Shown here piece by piece: positions 25,928 through 37,678 of a stretch of 64,000 bases of DNA. The translations under genes were made by a program, and so were the position numbers. Under the pieces are notes generated by a model. It did not search any database, had not been told where the DNA came from, and saw only the letters and a list, made by a program, of their open reading frames with translations. This DNA comes from Physcia stellaris. Lineage: Eukaryota > Ascomycota > Lecanoromycetes > Caliciales > Physciaceae. Each line of letters opens with the position of its first letter. Position 1 is the stretch's first letter. Where the stretch lies: NCBI GenBank assembly GCA_018902385.1, contig JABSSW010000052.1:124001-188000 (forward strand), given 5' to 3'.

Positions 25928-26129
25928 TTCCATGATTTTGGTGGGGGACTCGGCAGACTAGCGGCACTTTCTGGATCCAGCACAGATTTACGAAATCGAC
26001 GATAACGTCACCCTACCTCCCTACCTACCTCTAACTTCTGTGCTTATCTAGTGATCCCCAAACTCATTGAGCAACACAACGTGCAATTGCAAGCTGGAAC
26101 CACCGTAAACCTCCACGGCGATCTCTACC

Positions 26130-26851
26130 ATGTTTCGCTTCGTACGGATCTCCCTCTTTCCAAGCACAAAAATACTTGCTGACGTGCATTGGTCAACCGC
26201 AGCACAAGACCCTAGACGTTATCACCCTCTTCCATAAGCCATCTGTACCAGCTTCTTTACGAGTCTTGACTATACTCAAGCAAGCTTCTGCCCATGCCTC
26301 GGAAACCGCCACAGAAGATCAAGCAACCGATCGTAAGTCTTTACAATGCCTTCTCCACCTCAGAACTCATACCAAAGCGAGGGACATGTCTTGCAGCCTA
26401 AAGCTCGTGAGAGTTTGACGATGCTGACTCCAGATTCAGATACACACCAAAACAAGCTTCAGCGTACCGAATTTGAGCTGAATGTCACGGAAGAGCCTCC
26501 TACAAGCGATCAATTGAGGACAATTCTTGAGTATGTCGGTGAACGAAAAGCAAGCCAAGTCATCGATGGTGCCAAGGACACAGATGACGCTATCCAGAAA
26601 TTGAAAGAGAATGCAAAGAAGTTCAGGGCGCCAGTGGTATGTTGAAGAAGGATTAATTATAATACACCATGATGTTTGAGGACTAACGAGAACCCAGACT
26701 ATAGACTGGAACAATGGAAGGGCCGGTAAGTTGATCACTTTGGAATCACTTTTGAGAATGCATTAACAGCAAGGTCCTAGTCGTCGGAGACAGCCAGTCC
26801 GAGATAATGAAGATGATAGCAAAATTACCCCAAGAGACAGCCTCTGTTTAG
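26130..26851 (+). CDS. DUF1687 / Fmp46-like mitochondrial thioredoxin-fold protein
   Basis: A small fungal protein of the DUF1687 family, annotated in yeast as Fmp46, a putative mitochondrial redox protein of thioredoxin-like fold. Five exons close in phase: 26130-26141, 26203-26332, 26434-26636, 26698-26725 and 26781-26851, giving 147 aa. The N-terminal motif LDVITLFHKPSVPASLRV starts right after the four-residue first exon; ATEDQATD, QRTEFELNVTEEPPT, DQLRTILEYVG and DWNNGRAVVGD follow as in relatives. The last junction was chosen because the TAG acceptor at 26780 restores the family's VVGD reading, whereas an AG a few bases earlier gives an unrelated frame. It is the first host gene right of the AT-rich block, about 200 bp from its edge, and shows no sign of C-to-T damage. 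Confidence 0.85.
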
Positions 26852-27701
26852 GACAATCAGTCAATTAGTCAGAGCACAATCTATCAAGACAATTGTCAAC
26901 TTTGCATTTAAGTCGATGGATCTCTGCCTTGTGTTCCCAGAGAACCTTCTTCACGCCTGTGTTTCGGACCAACCTATGCAATCGACAGGACCCATTCAAC
27001 GCTTGTCTTTTCTCCAGCCTGACTAGGTAAACGGGGTCTGCTGGCCTACATACTAGTTCTAGAATTGTTTGAGCATTCCGGTATTTAGACTAGAATTCAT
27101 GGATCCACAGTCTTTAATGACCTCGTACCGCATGTGGGTATCAGCGACTTTGGAGAAGATGAGAGATGATTCTCTGTAGATCCTTGGAGCCAGCAATACA
27201 AAGAAAATTAGAGAAGTCCATCTCAAGAGATGTAATATGTAACTCAAGGATGGTGTTATCCACGGAACGGATATTTTATATTTCTTCCTCATAACACAGT
27301 GTTAAAGAATGTCAGGAAATTCGAGGCAATATTTGCTCCTTTAAGTTTGGCCCAGGACGATAAGCGCTTGTCAGCTGCATGGAATATGAAGCTCTTTCAG
27401 AAGCAATTTTTCCAATTCGTCGATCTACTGATTTTGTACCTTGCTCTGGAGCTCTTTGTCAAGAAGGCAGGGCAGTAGGACTTCTCTCCCCCACACATCT
27501 CATCCTAATATAGTTGGTCGTCACTTCCTCCTTTTTTGTCCATTGTTGCTTTCGGCTCAACACCTAGCTACGGAGGAGGCAGCACTTACTCCAACGAGGG
27601 AGTCTCACTCTTTCAACCAAGCAAAGACATCTTGAATCTCCCAAACAAAGCAAGATTAAGAGTGTATCTCTTATTGCTGCAGCTTGGATATCGCGATCAT
27701 C
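26852..27701. other. Intergenic
   Basis: About 850 bp with no supported gene. A minus-strand frame at 27059-27292 shows no family resemblance. The promoter of the large plus-strand gene should lie here. Confidence 0.45.
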
Positions 27702-30700
27702 ATGGTTTACCCCATGCACTACTTCTCAACGTTTGGCGGAAAATACTTACCCGAACCTGCAACTGGCAGGAGGCCACTTATTCGTGGTGGAGCCCCTGAC
27801 GAGGAAGACGAATTCATTAAACTGCTTTGGCGACGCTTCCCAGATTTTTGCAAAACGATATTCAGTCCCATTGTGAACGGAGTTGATCTGAACCTCTATT
27901 TTGATTCAGCAGATCTCGAGGCGCATGGAGTCACATATCTTCAAAAGATCATCAACCAAATAGCTTTCGCAAAAACCACGCACGCCGGGACAAGGCTAGA
28001 GAATTTGCCCACCAATGGACCAAAGCGAACGCCGAGCGGTTCTTTGCCATGACGAAGCCGCCTGAAGCTCGAGACGCATTGGATGATAAGGACCTCGATC
28101 TATATGATCATATGTATGTAGAAGAAACATTGAAGGAGATCTGGCATGGGCGACAGACTGTTATGAAGAAGGGTAACCCACTCATACCTTTAGGTATGTT
28201 TGGAAGAAACAGGCTGATGAGGATCAGATGTAGTTGAAGCGACCCCAACCCAGCCGTCTGGCCGTGGCAATTTCAACTCAGACCCAGAACAATACGTGCA
28301 AGATCAAATCCACGATCCTCTCGCCCCCGCAAATGTTGTTGGTGTCACCAAGGACCTGGTTTTAACCCCTATTGACGGAAACCCTTCTTCACAATTGCAT
28401 ATCCGCAATCCTGTACCTATAACAGACCGTTTCGACGGTCTCAGAGACTTTCTAGAGATGCGATTGAAACAGAATATCAAAGATCTGGAAAACTTCGATG
28501 GGGATCAGCCATCTCGCCGTTTGCGTCTGATCACCACATCTTTCGGGGTGGTGCACGAGACAACGACCGTAACCTTGATGGAAGATCGTATCAAGCTGGA
28601 AACGAATACTGAGATTTACTCCCATGAGCCCTGTTGTACCGCAAACAGGTTGGCAAAAGGCCAAATCAAGAAATCGTTGAGGACTCTTCCATAGCAAATG
28701 TTCGAACGCAATATATCAAGAGAAAGGCCCAGAATCAACAATCAGCGAGTCAAGCCGAGAGACCCAGTGTTCCCCAGGTATTGCCTGTTGCTGATAGCTC
28801 AACGCGCCTCGGACTTCCGCCTGGAGCACGCAAGCAACGAATGCCTCAGGGTGGAAATCGCTATTTGGACGAACGACTCCCGGGTCTCTCTGTCTCGCCA
28901 GAGAAACGGGTACATGGCTCTTCGTCCTCCAATGCTCCGGTGCAGCAATTTGATATACCTCAAGGCGCAGCTCGAAGACCGTTACCTAATCCAGGGAGTC
29001 AGCCATATTCAGGCTACCTGGGACCTCCTTATCACGTGGCTAGTGTTCAATATCCTGTAGCTCCTGGATTTCCGGCACCCTCAGGATACCCAGCTCCTCT
29101 TGACTATCCAGTACGCTACACAAACCAGCGAAGTTTCGAGCACACGCCAACTTTCGGCCTCATAGATCAGTCGACATATCGTGAGCCAGAACGGCCCCGA
29201 AGAGAGCTACACGAGACTTTGGCCTATCCTAACGATCATGGTTTCCAAACACAGCAGTGCTGGGACCAACCAAGAGTCGCCTCTCACGAATCCCAGTTCC
29301 AGCCAGTCAGCGCGCTACCGGTTTACGATGGTCCGATTGAAACCTCACCAACGCGTCGACTGCGAAGGTCACACCCATGGACCATGGAGCATGCAGATTT
29401 CACAAGGGATCTTTGTGTGAGCGGTGTACCGGGAACTGTAAACTTAAAAAGCCTCATGGAGTTCTTTCAATTATTACCGGCTTTCCAGATCTCGGATCCC
29501 ATTCTGACGTTTCCCAAAGATGGAGGAGCCCAGCGTCCCTTTTCTCGGTGGTACTTTTACCTTCGGTGCGTTGTGATGCTTCGATAATCGGATTATCCGT
29601 TAACTGTCATACAGATTCAAGAGCGCGCATCTAGCGGAGGAAGCAAGAGCCACCTTGAGCCGCACGCCGTGTCCACTCTTGTCCAATGGTCGTCACTGGT
29701 TGACTGTTGGCTATAGACAGGACAGGAACCAAAAGCAGTCTCAAGGGTCGTCGAGTCATCCAGAGCCACGTACCCATCAAGATTTTCAACTGCAGCTCCA
29801 ACGAGCCGAGCATCAAGCGGTTATAGATAGCTCCAGTGCGAACCTGCGAAACCAGCAACAGCAAATCCCTAAAACCGTCGATAGAAAGGCCGGTTCGGTC
29901 CAATCAATTGAGCCTAGCAAGGAAAATGCGCCTCCAGAGACTCTCGCTGTTTCGTCTTCTGCCATCACCCATCAGGCTATCCCCCCGAAACAACGACAGC
30001 AGCGGTCGATCCCGAGTGAAGAATCTCAAAGGGGGAAGGTTTTGAAGAAGCAGAAAGACAAGCAGCGCGTAGAAGTCCCAGCATTACCCACAGACACAGG
30101 ACCTTCTAAAGCGATGCCACCTGCATCAGTGGGGCCCGCAGAAATACTTACACCATTGACAAACTTAGCATCTGAAGAAAACGTTCCAGCAGAACCAGTG
30201 CGCAAGCATCGCCAAAGTTTCCAAGGTTCAATGCCTTCTACCGAGTCTAGAAAATTTGTTCCACCACGTTCAGTAAAGTCAACAGACGATAAAGAGACTC
30301 CTTCACATCCAACGCCTGAGAAGATGCCTCGTCGTTCCTCACTGTATGAGATCCTACAGGATGTAAAGAACTCTAAATTATCTAAACCAGAGCCTGAGGT
30401 GAAGGAGGCGAAAGACAGGGGCCAAGTACAAGACGATGACCTAGGAATTCCAAAGCAGGAACTAAAGCAGTCAAAAGCGTCCAAGCCAGCTTCTGACATG
30501 AAAGAAAATCCAGAAACGATTCAAATAGGAAATAATAAGCTTGAAATTCAAGAGCAGGACGTGAAGAAGTCTGAAGCATCTAAGCTAGAGCCTGAGACGA
30601 CGGAATCTAAAGGAACACCCCTAATAGAAGGTGATGAGCTAGGAATCCAAAAGAAGGACATCATGCCATCCAAAACATCGAAGCCGGTGCCTGAGGCGAC

Positions 30701-33700
30701 GACGTCCGATATGAAGTCCCAAGCGAAAGTTGATACTGGCCCAGGGGTTAAAGAACCGAACATGAAGAAGTCTAAGGCACCCAAGCGTAAGCCTGAGACG
30801 AAAGGTAAAAAGGAGCCAACTCAGCCACAAGAGAGTCGCCAAGAAATTAAGACTCAACCGGAATCATACCTTGGTTTACAAGTAGAACTCTTTGCAGCAG
30901 GATTCAATACAGTTACCGAAGCTCCAACCTCAACTAGCAGTGAGAAGGCGATCGAACCAGTGCGCTCGCAACCTGCAGACTCCGCCTTTGATTCATCGAC
31001 GCAAGCATTGGAAACCGTTGAATCGACCAACGCGGTGCCAACTCTAATGGTACCGGCTGAAGCAGCCATCGCAGAATCCAAGGTCCCAGCGGAGGGCAGC
31101 TCCTCCCAAGTTGTCGCCGATAAATCAAAACAAGGAGCCTCTACACAGATGTCAAGAAAACCGATGAAAAGTGTACCTCCTGCTGTGCCAGACATGCGCA
31201 AATTGAACGAACTACTGATGGAAGAACAGCGAGCTAAGCAAGGAGACACTGAGGCTAAGAAAGTGAAGGTGGCAGCGAAAGACACTACTCATGTCGAGAT
31301 GAAACAGAGCGCCCAATCTCCGAAGAAGTCAAAAAAGGCTCCGAGGCAGTCAAAAATAACACCTGAGCCAGGGCCGCAGCATAGAATTGAAGGTTCAGGA
31401 TCTTCACGTCAGAATTTGGAGCTTGAGGCTCAACCAGCGGCTAGCCTAGATCCTGAGCAGTCTGCAGCGAGTACTCCGAAACGGGTCGATATCGCAGAAC
31501 CACCTGCAAAAGTATCAAGTATCTACCAAACACCACCATCTCTTGCTCTTCGGCCACCACCTGTAAGAACTGATTTAGCAGCGTCTCGAGATGATGATTC
31601 CGCCTATGAGACCGCTAAATCTGCTTTTGCCACACCCAATCTCTTTTCAGACCTCCAAGAGATCACGGATGGAAAAATCGAAGATGAAGTCGTTTCTGAT
31701 CAGGTCAAGGCTTTCAATCCTAGATCGCCGAGTCCAGAGTATTCCACTCCGCCGGAACATTCTCCGGAAGCAAGCCCGAAAAATTCAATAACCAGTAAGC
31801 CTCACGATCATGGTTCTCATGGTAGCGTAGAAACCCCAAGTCCGTTACAGCGGGGTACCTTGAGACAGACGAATGAAGACACTCAGTCAAGTTTAGTCAA
31901 GATTCCATCTTCCCCAGATCAGTCCCATGTATCGGGTGATGAGACTAGCCTTAAAGCACCGCCTGAAGGAACGATTGATCGGCTCTCGCACGGTGTAGAC
32001 CTATCAAGCGAGACCTTGAAAGGCGATAGCGTGGCAGCAGATGAAGCTTCGGACAGGCACGTTGAGGAAGATGTGAAGCAAGGCCCTCCTGAAGGTATGA
32101 GTTGGGCTGCCAATCACAACCGAAAGTTTGCACTCTAACACTTGTCTTGCAGCAGCCAAGGCTTCAAAAGAGGCTGCGAGGAGGCTGAAGAAAAACCAGA
32201 AGAGAAAGGAAAAGAAAGAGAAAGAGAAAGAAAAGCGTGGGGCCGAAAAGCAGCGACAGCAACCCAACTCAAAGCCCGACGACGTTGCTTCGTCATCCGC
32301 TGGCTTCTGGACTCCTAGCACAACTTCTCAATCAGAGACCTCTTATGCTGATCCTACACCTAAACTTACCGATCCTTTTACCGAGAATGAAGCTCAAAAG
32401 GCTGAGAGTAGAATACCGAACGTAGACGGCGCCGCAGACTCTAAACCGACCTACAAATATCCAGCTGTTGAATTTAGTCAGATGGCAAACGATTACACGG
32501 ATTTTTTTGGTAATTATGATCTCGGATAAAACGTCGATTATGCGTATTTGGACTTGATTGCTGACCCAGTCTTTCTAGTCGGCGACTATTTTATCGACCC
32601 TGTTGATCAAGCAAGGCTAATTGGAAGTTTTGGGGTCTTCTATCACCAGAGTAAGCCAAAACGTCGTGACATATTCAAAAATTGGGACGATTTCCAGACT
32701 GTCATTTTGAAATGTTGCGAGGAGGCAATGATTGACCCGAGTCAGTTGATGGAGGTCATGTATACGGAGGAGCAGCAAGAATTCGAGAAGGGAAATGCAT
32801 CTGTGGAAGACCTCCATGAATTAAGAGCGGAAATTGATGCCTACAACGCCGAACCCAAGGGCTTCAAGTATACAATGGACGGGGAAAACGACCTGAGCTT
32901 TGCTGATAAATTTGCCCTGCGACTTTCCCTCTGTTACTTGAAGATAGCTGAGGAATTGCTACCGACTGCTCGGGAAGAATCTCCTACTCCGTCAGCAACA
33001 GAGGTTGTCCGGCGCAACACTGCCGACCCAAAGGCACGGTTGGGTTTCGTAAAATCAGACGAGGCCTTATCACCGAGGACTCTAGGAGATTCTCCTACTC
33101 CTTCGGGAGCAGAAAACGTCCGGCGTAACATTACCGATCCAAAATCTCGGTTGGCTTTCTACGCCGATCAACAGCAGGCTTTCTACGCCGATCAACAGCA
33201 GAACGAGGCTCCTGCTCCAGCTCAACGTGCAGTAATTTCTCATAGTCCATTGGATTTCATGGCAAGCCTCATCAAAGACCCATCAACCCGCCAGGCTTTC
33301 CTCGCAAAGCATAGAGACGACCATAGTATTCCGCAATCACTAGATTTCCCTATTCCCCCTCCGTCTCAACTCTGCCCTCCAACATTAGCTACAGCCGCGA
33401 CATCAACCGAGAAACCCAAAGATCAGGCCCTAGAAGATGTCGAATCCAAGGACAAGACCGCGGAGACGACAGAGCCAAAAACACCCTCACGCACCCCTAC
33501 CAAACCCTTCCTCCATGACCAACCACCAGCCCTCTCACCCCGCAGCATCAAGATCTTCACCGACCTCTCCCAGCCCGCAGACCCCACCACCTCCAAGCCC
33601 CTCAGCAAAATCATCAACAACACCATCCACATCCCAAAGCCCGACAGCGACGGGGAATACATGCCAGCAACATATCACAGCACGGCCGACTTCGCGGGCA

Positions 33701-34245
33701 ACCACTACCTGATCCACCCGACGGACGAAATCCGCTTCTCGCCCCTCGACGGCGCCGTCCTCTCCGTCCACCGCGACGGCAACTACGCCTACCGCTGCGT
33801 GCCGGCCTGCAAGCGCGACGCCGGCTTCAAGCAGGACCTCGAAGCCGAACTCCCCGGCACGGGAGCCTATTTCTGGACCCACATGGAGACGCTCATGACG
33901 CTGCGGCAGTGGGGGAACGGGAACGTGGATGGGACGGTGCTGAAGAAGCGCATCCAGCCGCAGGTGTTGGCCATGTGGCGGGAGCTGGAGCAGGCGCAGC
34001 TGCGTAAGGAGGAAGTGCGTGCTGAGGATGACCGCGTAAGGGAACTGTGGGCCCGCGAAATGGAGGCGAAGAAGCGCTTTGGGGTCGTTCGAGAGGGGCT
34101 GGAGGAGTTGTTGGGGAGGAAGGAGAGGGATTTTGTGGAGCGGAGGGGGAGAGGTATAGGCCTTTTGATCGCGATTTTGAGGACGAGGAGGGGGAGGAAG
34201 GGTATAGACCTTGGATCAGTGAGGAGGATGAGGAGGAGAGGGTGA
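27702..34245 (+). CDS. Very large hypothetical protein with RRM-like segment and internal repeats
   Basis: Not recognised as a named protein. Exons that close in phase are 28234-28568, 28649-29565, 29615-32094, 32153-32509 and 32579-34245. They are preceded by an exon ending at 28193 and an ATG-started exon from 27702; the junction between these two (about 27.87-27.99 kb) is unresolved. The total is roughly 2,050 aa. The segment across the 29565/29615 junction has an RRM-like pattern (DLCVSGVP as strand 1, RWYFYLRFKSA as an RNP1-like strand). A long charged, disordered region follows with four 33-34-residue repeats (30381-30779). Then come a Lys/Glu-rich helix (about 32160-32260), paired VRRN-x-x-DPK motifs, an exact AFYADQQQ duplication (33154-33201) and a conserved-looking C-terminal domain (HYLIHPTDEIRF to LRQWGNG). 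After 34149 the frame seems to switch. RNA binding is only an inference. Confidence 0.6.
30381..30779 (+). repeat. Four in-frame 99-bp coding repeats
   Basis: Degenerate units of 33, 33, 33 and 34 residues share the plan SK-x-x-x-x-x-x, an acidic centre, LGIQ-x-x-D/E and a K-x-SKA ending. They lie in the disordered middle of the large hypothetical protein and probably arose by internal duplication. Confidence 0.7.
33154..33201 (+). repeat. Exact 24-bp coding duplication
   Basis: Two identical tandem copies of 24 bp encode AFYADQQQ twice. Being exact, the duplication must be recent compared with the 99-bp repeats upstream. Confidence 0.85.
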
Positions 34246-34966
34246 GGGGGAAGATCGTGGTTGTGGATGAGAGCGGCGTTGGTAGGTTGAGGACTGAGAG
34301 GGTGGGTAAGGGGCTTAGGGCTTGGTTGGAGGAGAGGAGGAGGGGGATTGGGGGAGGCGGGGTGCGGGAATGTGCGGAGGGAGGGGGTGGGGGAGGGGGA
34401 TGTGAGGGAGGGGATGAGCAAGGAGAGGAGTTTGAGTCTTGAGTAGGGGGTCGGGGGTTAGGGTCGAGGGGAGCACGACAGACAGCTCCTACTTAGGGAA
34501 CTGGATGCGAACGAGGGAGTTATAGAAGCGATCGTGGGGGTTATAGGATACTTTATAGCATATTTAGCATCAGGAAAATGAATACGAAAAAGAATGAAAA
34601 ATTAATTGATAGGATATGGACGTGGATTACGAAGGGCGATAGTTGAGTAGATTATTAAGGTTACTAGCACAACTGTGTAAGCCATTGTGCTGTTTGCTTG
34701 GTTCGAAAGAGGGGTCTTTTGATGGGGAAGCCGATGAGAGAAGCTGGAGATGCAAGATACAAGTTACGACCGCTTCGTTTGTGTTTCGTTTTCAGAGGCG
34801 GGAGGGGTGCTCGATTACAATTCAGTTACTAGTGAGTTGATGTGAAGCCATAGGTTAACCTTAAGTGATCTTACCCTCTGGGATCAAATGCTAGGGCTAA
34901 TCGGTACGGTAGTGAGGTTGTGATGATTTGGCTCCAGGCTTCTTCTTCTTCTTCTTTTCTTGCAAT
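34246..34966. other. 3' flank of the large gene, G-rich
   Basis: A frame one base off the annotated one stays open to 34442, with acidic, Arg- and Gly-rich residues (RYRPFDRDFEDEE, RYRPWISEEDEEE-like words from about 34155), suggesting the gene really ends near 34442. The remainder to 34966 shows nothing clear. Confidence 0.5.
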
Positions 34967-37140
34967 TTACACTTCATTCCTCCGTGAGTCGTCGGCACTG
35001 CCGCTCGGGCCAAAAGTGCCCTCCATATCCTGGGCTTTATCGCTGTAGCCACCCGCATCGTCATCGTCAGCAAGACTCTGGTTCTCTTTCTCTTTCTCTT
35101 CCTTTCCATCTTCATCATCATCTTCATCTTCACCTTCCGCTTCAGCTTCGCCGAGATCAGCACGTTCCTCGAAAAGCATGAAACTACCGTCATCGCCGCT
35201 ATTGATTCTTGCCCATGCTTCTCGGACGGATTTGAGGACTGAGTCGTCGAGGCTCAAACCAGGGGGTGGAGAAGGGAGGACTATGATCTGGGAATTTCCC
35301 GTGGGGCGTGTGAGATTGGATTGGGAAGTTGATGGGGCGAGACGGGGATCTGAAGAGTTGGAGGAGGTGGACTCTTGTGTCGTGAAATTATTTCCAGCAG
35401 GCGTAGGATTGGGGAGATTGTGGAAGCGTGTGTAGTGGAGTGTCCAGAGAACCGAGGGTACAGAGTCTGAGGATGACGGTAGAGATTTGAGGAGGGTTTT
35501 GGTGGCGAGCGTTAGGAGCGTCGAGGCGTGAGGTTGCGGGAGGGAGGTGTGAGCGTAAATGATGCCTATTCCGCTGGTTATTAGCAGCGTATCCCAGACA
35601 CATGGTATCTAGAGGGATTTGAGAAGCGTAGAGATAAAAGAGATCAGACTGTCAGAGGTATGGTATCTTCAATGTAGTTGCAGACAATGTAGATAAGTAT
35701 TCATAGTTTGAGTCATCATAGAAACAAGGGTATGTGTCGGTGAAAAGAGGAGCGACTCACCTTGTCCGATAGGACACTCGCCTGTGTCGCTCGAGTGGAT
35801 GGTGAGGTAGACTGGTGGTATATCCTCTGAGGGAAGCAGATTATCTAGGCTCAGAGAGCTAGTGGGAAACACAACAACGGTGGCGGCTGGTGGTGGTGCA
35901 CCCTCTGCGGCGAGATAAAATAGCGACGATAATGCGGACGAGATGATGGCGATGCTATGCGATACCTGAACGGTATTTGATCCCGCAGGCTTGGGCTCAT
36001 CTTGAGGAAGATCTTCATCAGCGCCTACCACAATGCGTGCCTTGATTTCTTCACCACCTTCCAGCCTCAGCGTCAAAAGCGGTTCCGGGGTCTCTGCGTC
36101 TTCTGAAAAGTCTTTCTTGTCTGCTTCTTGACTCGCCTCGACTTTCTCCACACCTTTGTTCAGCACGTAGACGCCTCCACCAACAGCACCAGCACGACAC
36201 CCTACTTGTGCGATCTCAGATAAGCCGCCCCACTTGGGCAAGACAGCACCAAATCCAGGTCCAAAGAGGCCGATCGATGTCAGATGCTGGTGGATACGAG
36301 GAAGTGCGAAAGAGGTGAGCGTCTGTCTAGGCGTGTAAAGGGAAGCGGTCAGGGCTAGCAAGGGAGCTTGTAGTAACTCTGGTATCTTGAACTCTGATGA
36401 AAGATACTCTGGAAAAGGCTTTGAGCCCCATCTTTCGAGGATAGAGGGATGGTTTTGAGGATCGGCGGCTATTTTGAGAAATTTCATCAAAGACCTGCTA
36501 GAGCGGAGATCGATACTCTGGTCGCTGAAGATGTCTTCTCGTCCGCCTGGAATCCTTTTGAGCTCTCCTTTAGGAGCATGTCCTGTAGATGTGCCTCCGA
36601 GAGCGCCGCTTCCATCGCTTTTGCTATATATCCACCAGCTTCCCACAGCAAGGAACTCCAACTGTGAATGAACCTTCGAGGACACCAAGGCTGGCAGCAG
36701 GTTCGAACGCGTATAGATCAGCTGAGGAGACAGCGAGATACTGTAAGCTCTCGAGAAGCCCAAAGTAGACGTAGCGCCTTCAATTGGCTCGTCTTTCTGG
36801 AGGATGGCATTTCTAAAAGGTGAAGGTCCTGTGGCTGGGATTTGTTAGGCACGTCTTCCGCGTATACCCATGCTGCGCGTACCATCATTGACCTTGTCAA
36901 CCCATGTTTCTATCTCTTGCAGGCTCAAGGCTGCTTCTGTGCCACCGTAGAAGTCGTTTCGATCGACATGCAGTACTTTCTTGCCCGATCGCGATAGAGC
37001 TCTTCCTCGGGCTTTGTCAGTCAGAAACCATCATTGAATGTCAGGTAAGGTCGGGCAGTTGCATACAATGCAAGAAGGGATTGAGATAGTCCGGTACCGG
37101 TAAGCACGATGTCCCATTCTGCTTCTTCAAGCGACTCCAT
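34967..37140 (-). CDS. MRS6: Rab escort protein (component A of Rab geranylgeranyltransferase)
   Basis: This protein presents newly made Rab GTPases to geranylgeranyltransferase II and delivers the prenylated Rabs to membranes, so it serves all vesicle traffic. Exons on the minus strand are 37140-37067, 37001-36883, 36834-35761 and 35565-34967; all phases close, giving 621 aa. The N-terminus has the GDI/REP dinucleotide-fold start WDIVLTGTGLSQSLLALALS and then GKKVLHVDRNDFYGG. FLAVGSWWIYS and LPKWGGLSEIAQVGCRAGAVGGG match the Rab-binding platform region. CPIGQGIIYAHTS is regained only if the 195-nt third intron ends at 35566, which fixed that junction. The tail (about residues 520-621) is acidic and low in complexity. 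Its start faces RRP43 across 540 bp, a likely bidirectional promoter. It is essential in yeast. Confidence 0.9.
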
Positions 37141-37678
37141 TACTGATAGCAAATATTACGAGGAGCCTGAACAACATTTTGCGCGCGTCCCCGAGTGGAG
37201 GTGTAGGGCGATAGCGGCACACGGCGGAACGTTTAGCCGAGCTGGAGATGTTCACTAGCCAAAAGGATTCCAGATTTGCATTTCAACCACATGAAATTGC
37301 AAAATCAAGCCTCATACTTGGAATTGCGAGAAGCTGAGTCTTCATTGACTTTCAGCATCCATGTGGGAGACTAAACCCACAAGCCTTCCTGTATCTGCTG
37401 CTCTGGACTTAACCTGAAGGAAGCGGTTCGTTTTGTGACGGTACATTCACGCTCGATTCAACAATTGTTCGTCGAGCAATCTGTCTGTAGCAACACAATA
37501 ATAATTTTCTGCTGCCGTTAATCAACCGCTGAGCTTTCGGTCAAGATTTACGGACCTTTACGGACCAAGCTTCCTCAGCTGCCAAAATCAGCTGAATTCT
37601 AAAGTTGAGCGATCAAGCTCTGGCAATATCTTAACTTCCTCTACTTGCTATCTACGAGACTGTACACATTACAACGCA
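37141..37678. promoter_or_regulatory. Divergent promoter region MRS6 / RRP43
   Basis: A 538-bp intergenic region between two divergent start codons, so it should drive both genes. I see no sure TATA box or other defined element. Confidence 0.45.

Larger units (their letters stand above)
11821..25930. other. AT-rich block with CpT/CpC-depleted (RIP-like) mutation signature
   Basis: About 14 kb at roughly 25% GC with no gene of the host type. In four 60-nt rows counted by hand (starting 14461, 17521, 18661 and 20581) all 30 cytosines are followed by A (12) or G (18), none by T or C; guanines are likewise preceded by C or T only. Both strands are therefore affected. The island at about 23.0-24.95 kb and a few short patches (about 17.7-18.3 kb) keep some CpT/ApG. 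Open frames inside (up to about 140 codons, rich in N, K, I, F) are explained by this composition, since TAG stops vanish with ApG. I recognise no protein family in them. Ancestry is probably repeated or mobile DNA; heterochromatin or centromere function is possible but not shown. Confidence 0.85.

Noticed and set aside
11821-25930. Mitochondrial DNA insertion as source of the AT block
   Set aside because: No mitochondrial gene motif was seen, and the strict CpY depletion on both strands is better explained by targeted mutation.
34700-34725. TTCGAAA-containing segment as a tRNA B-box
   Set aside because: No matching A-box or acceptor stem around it.
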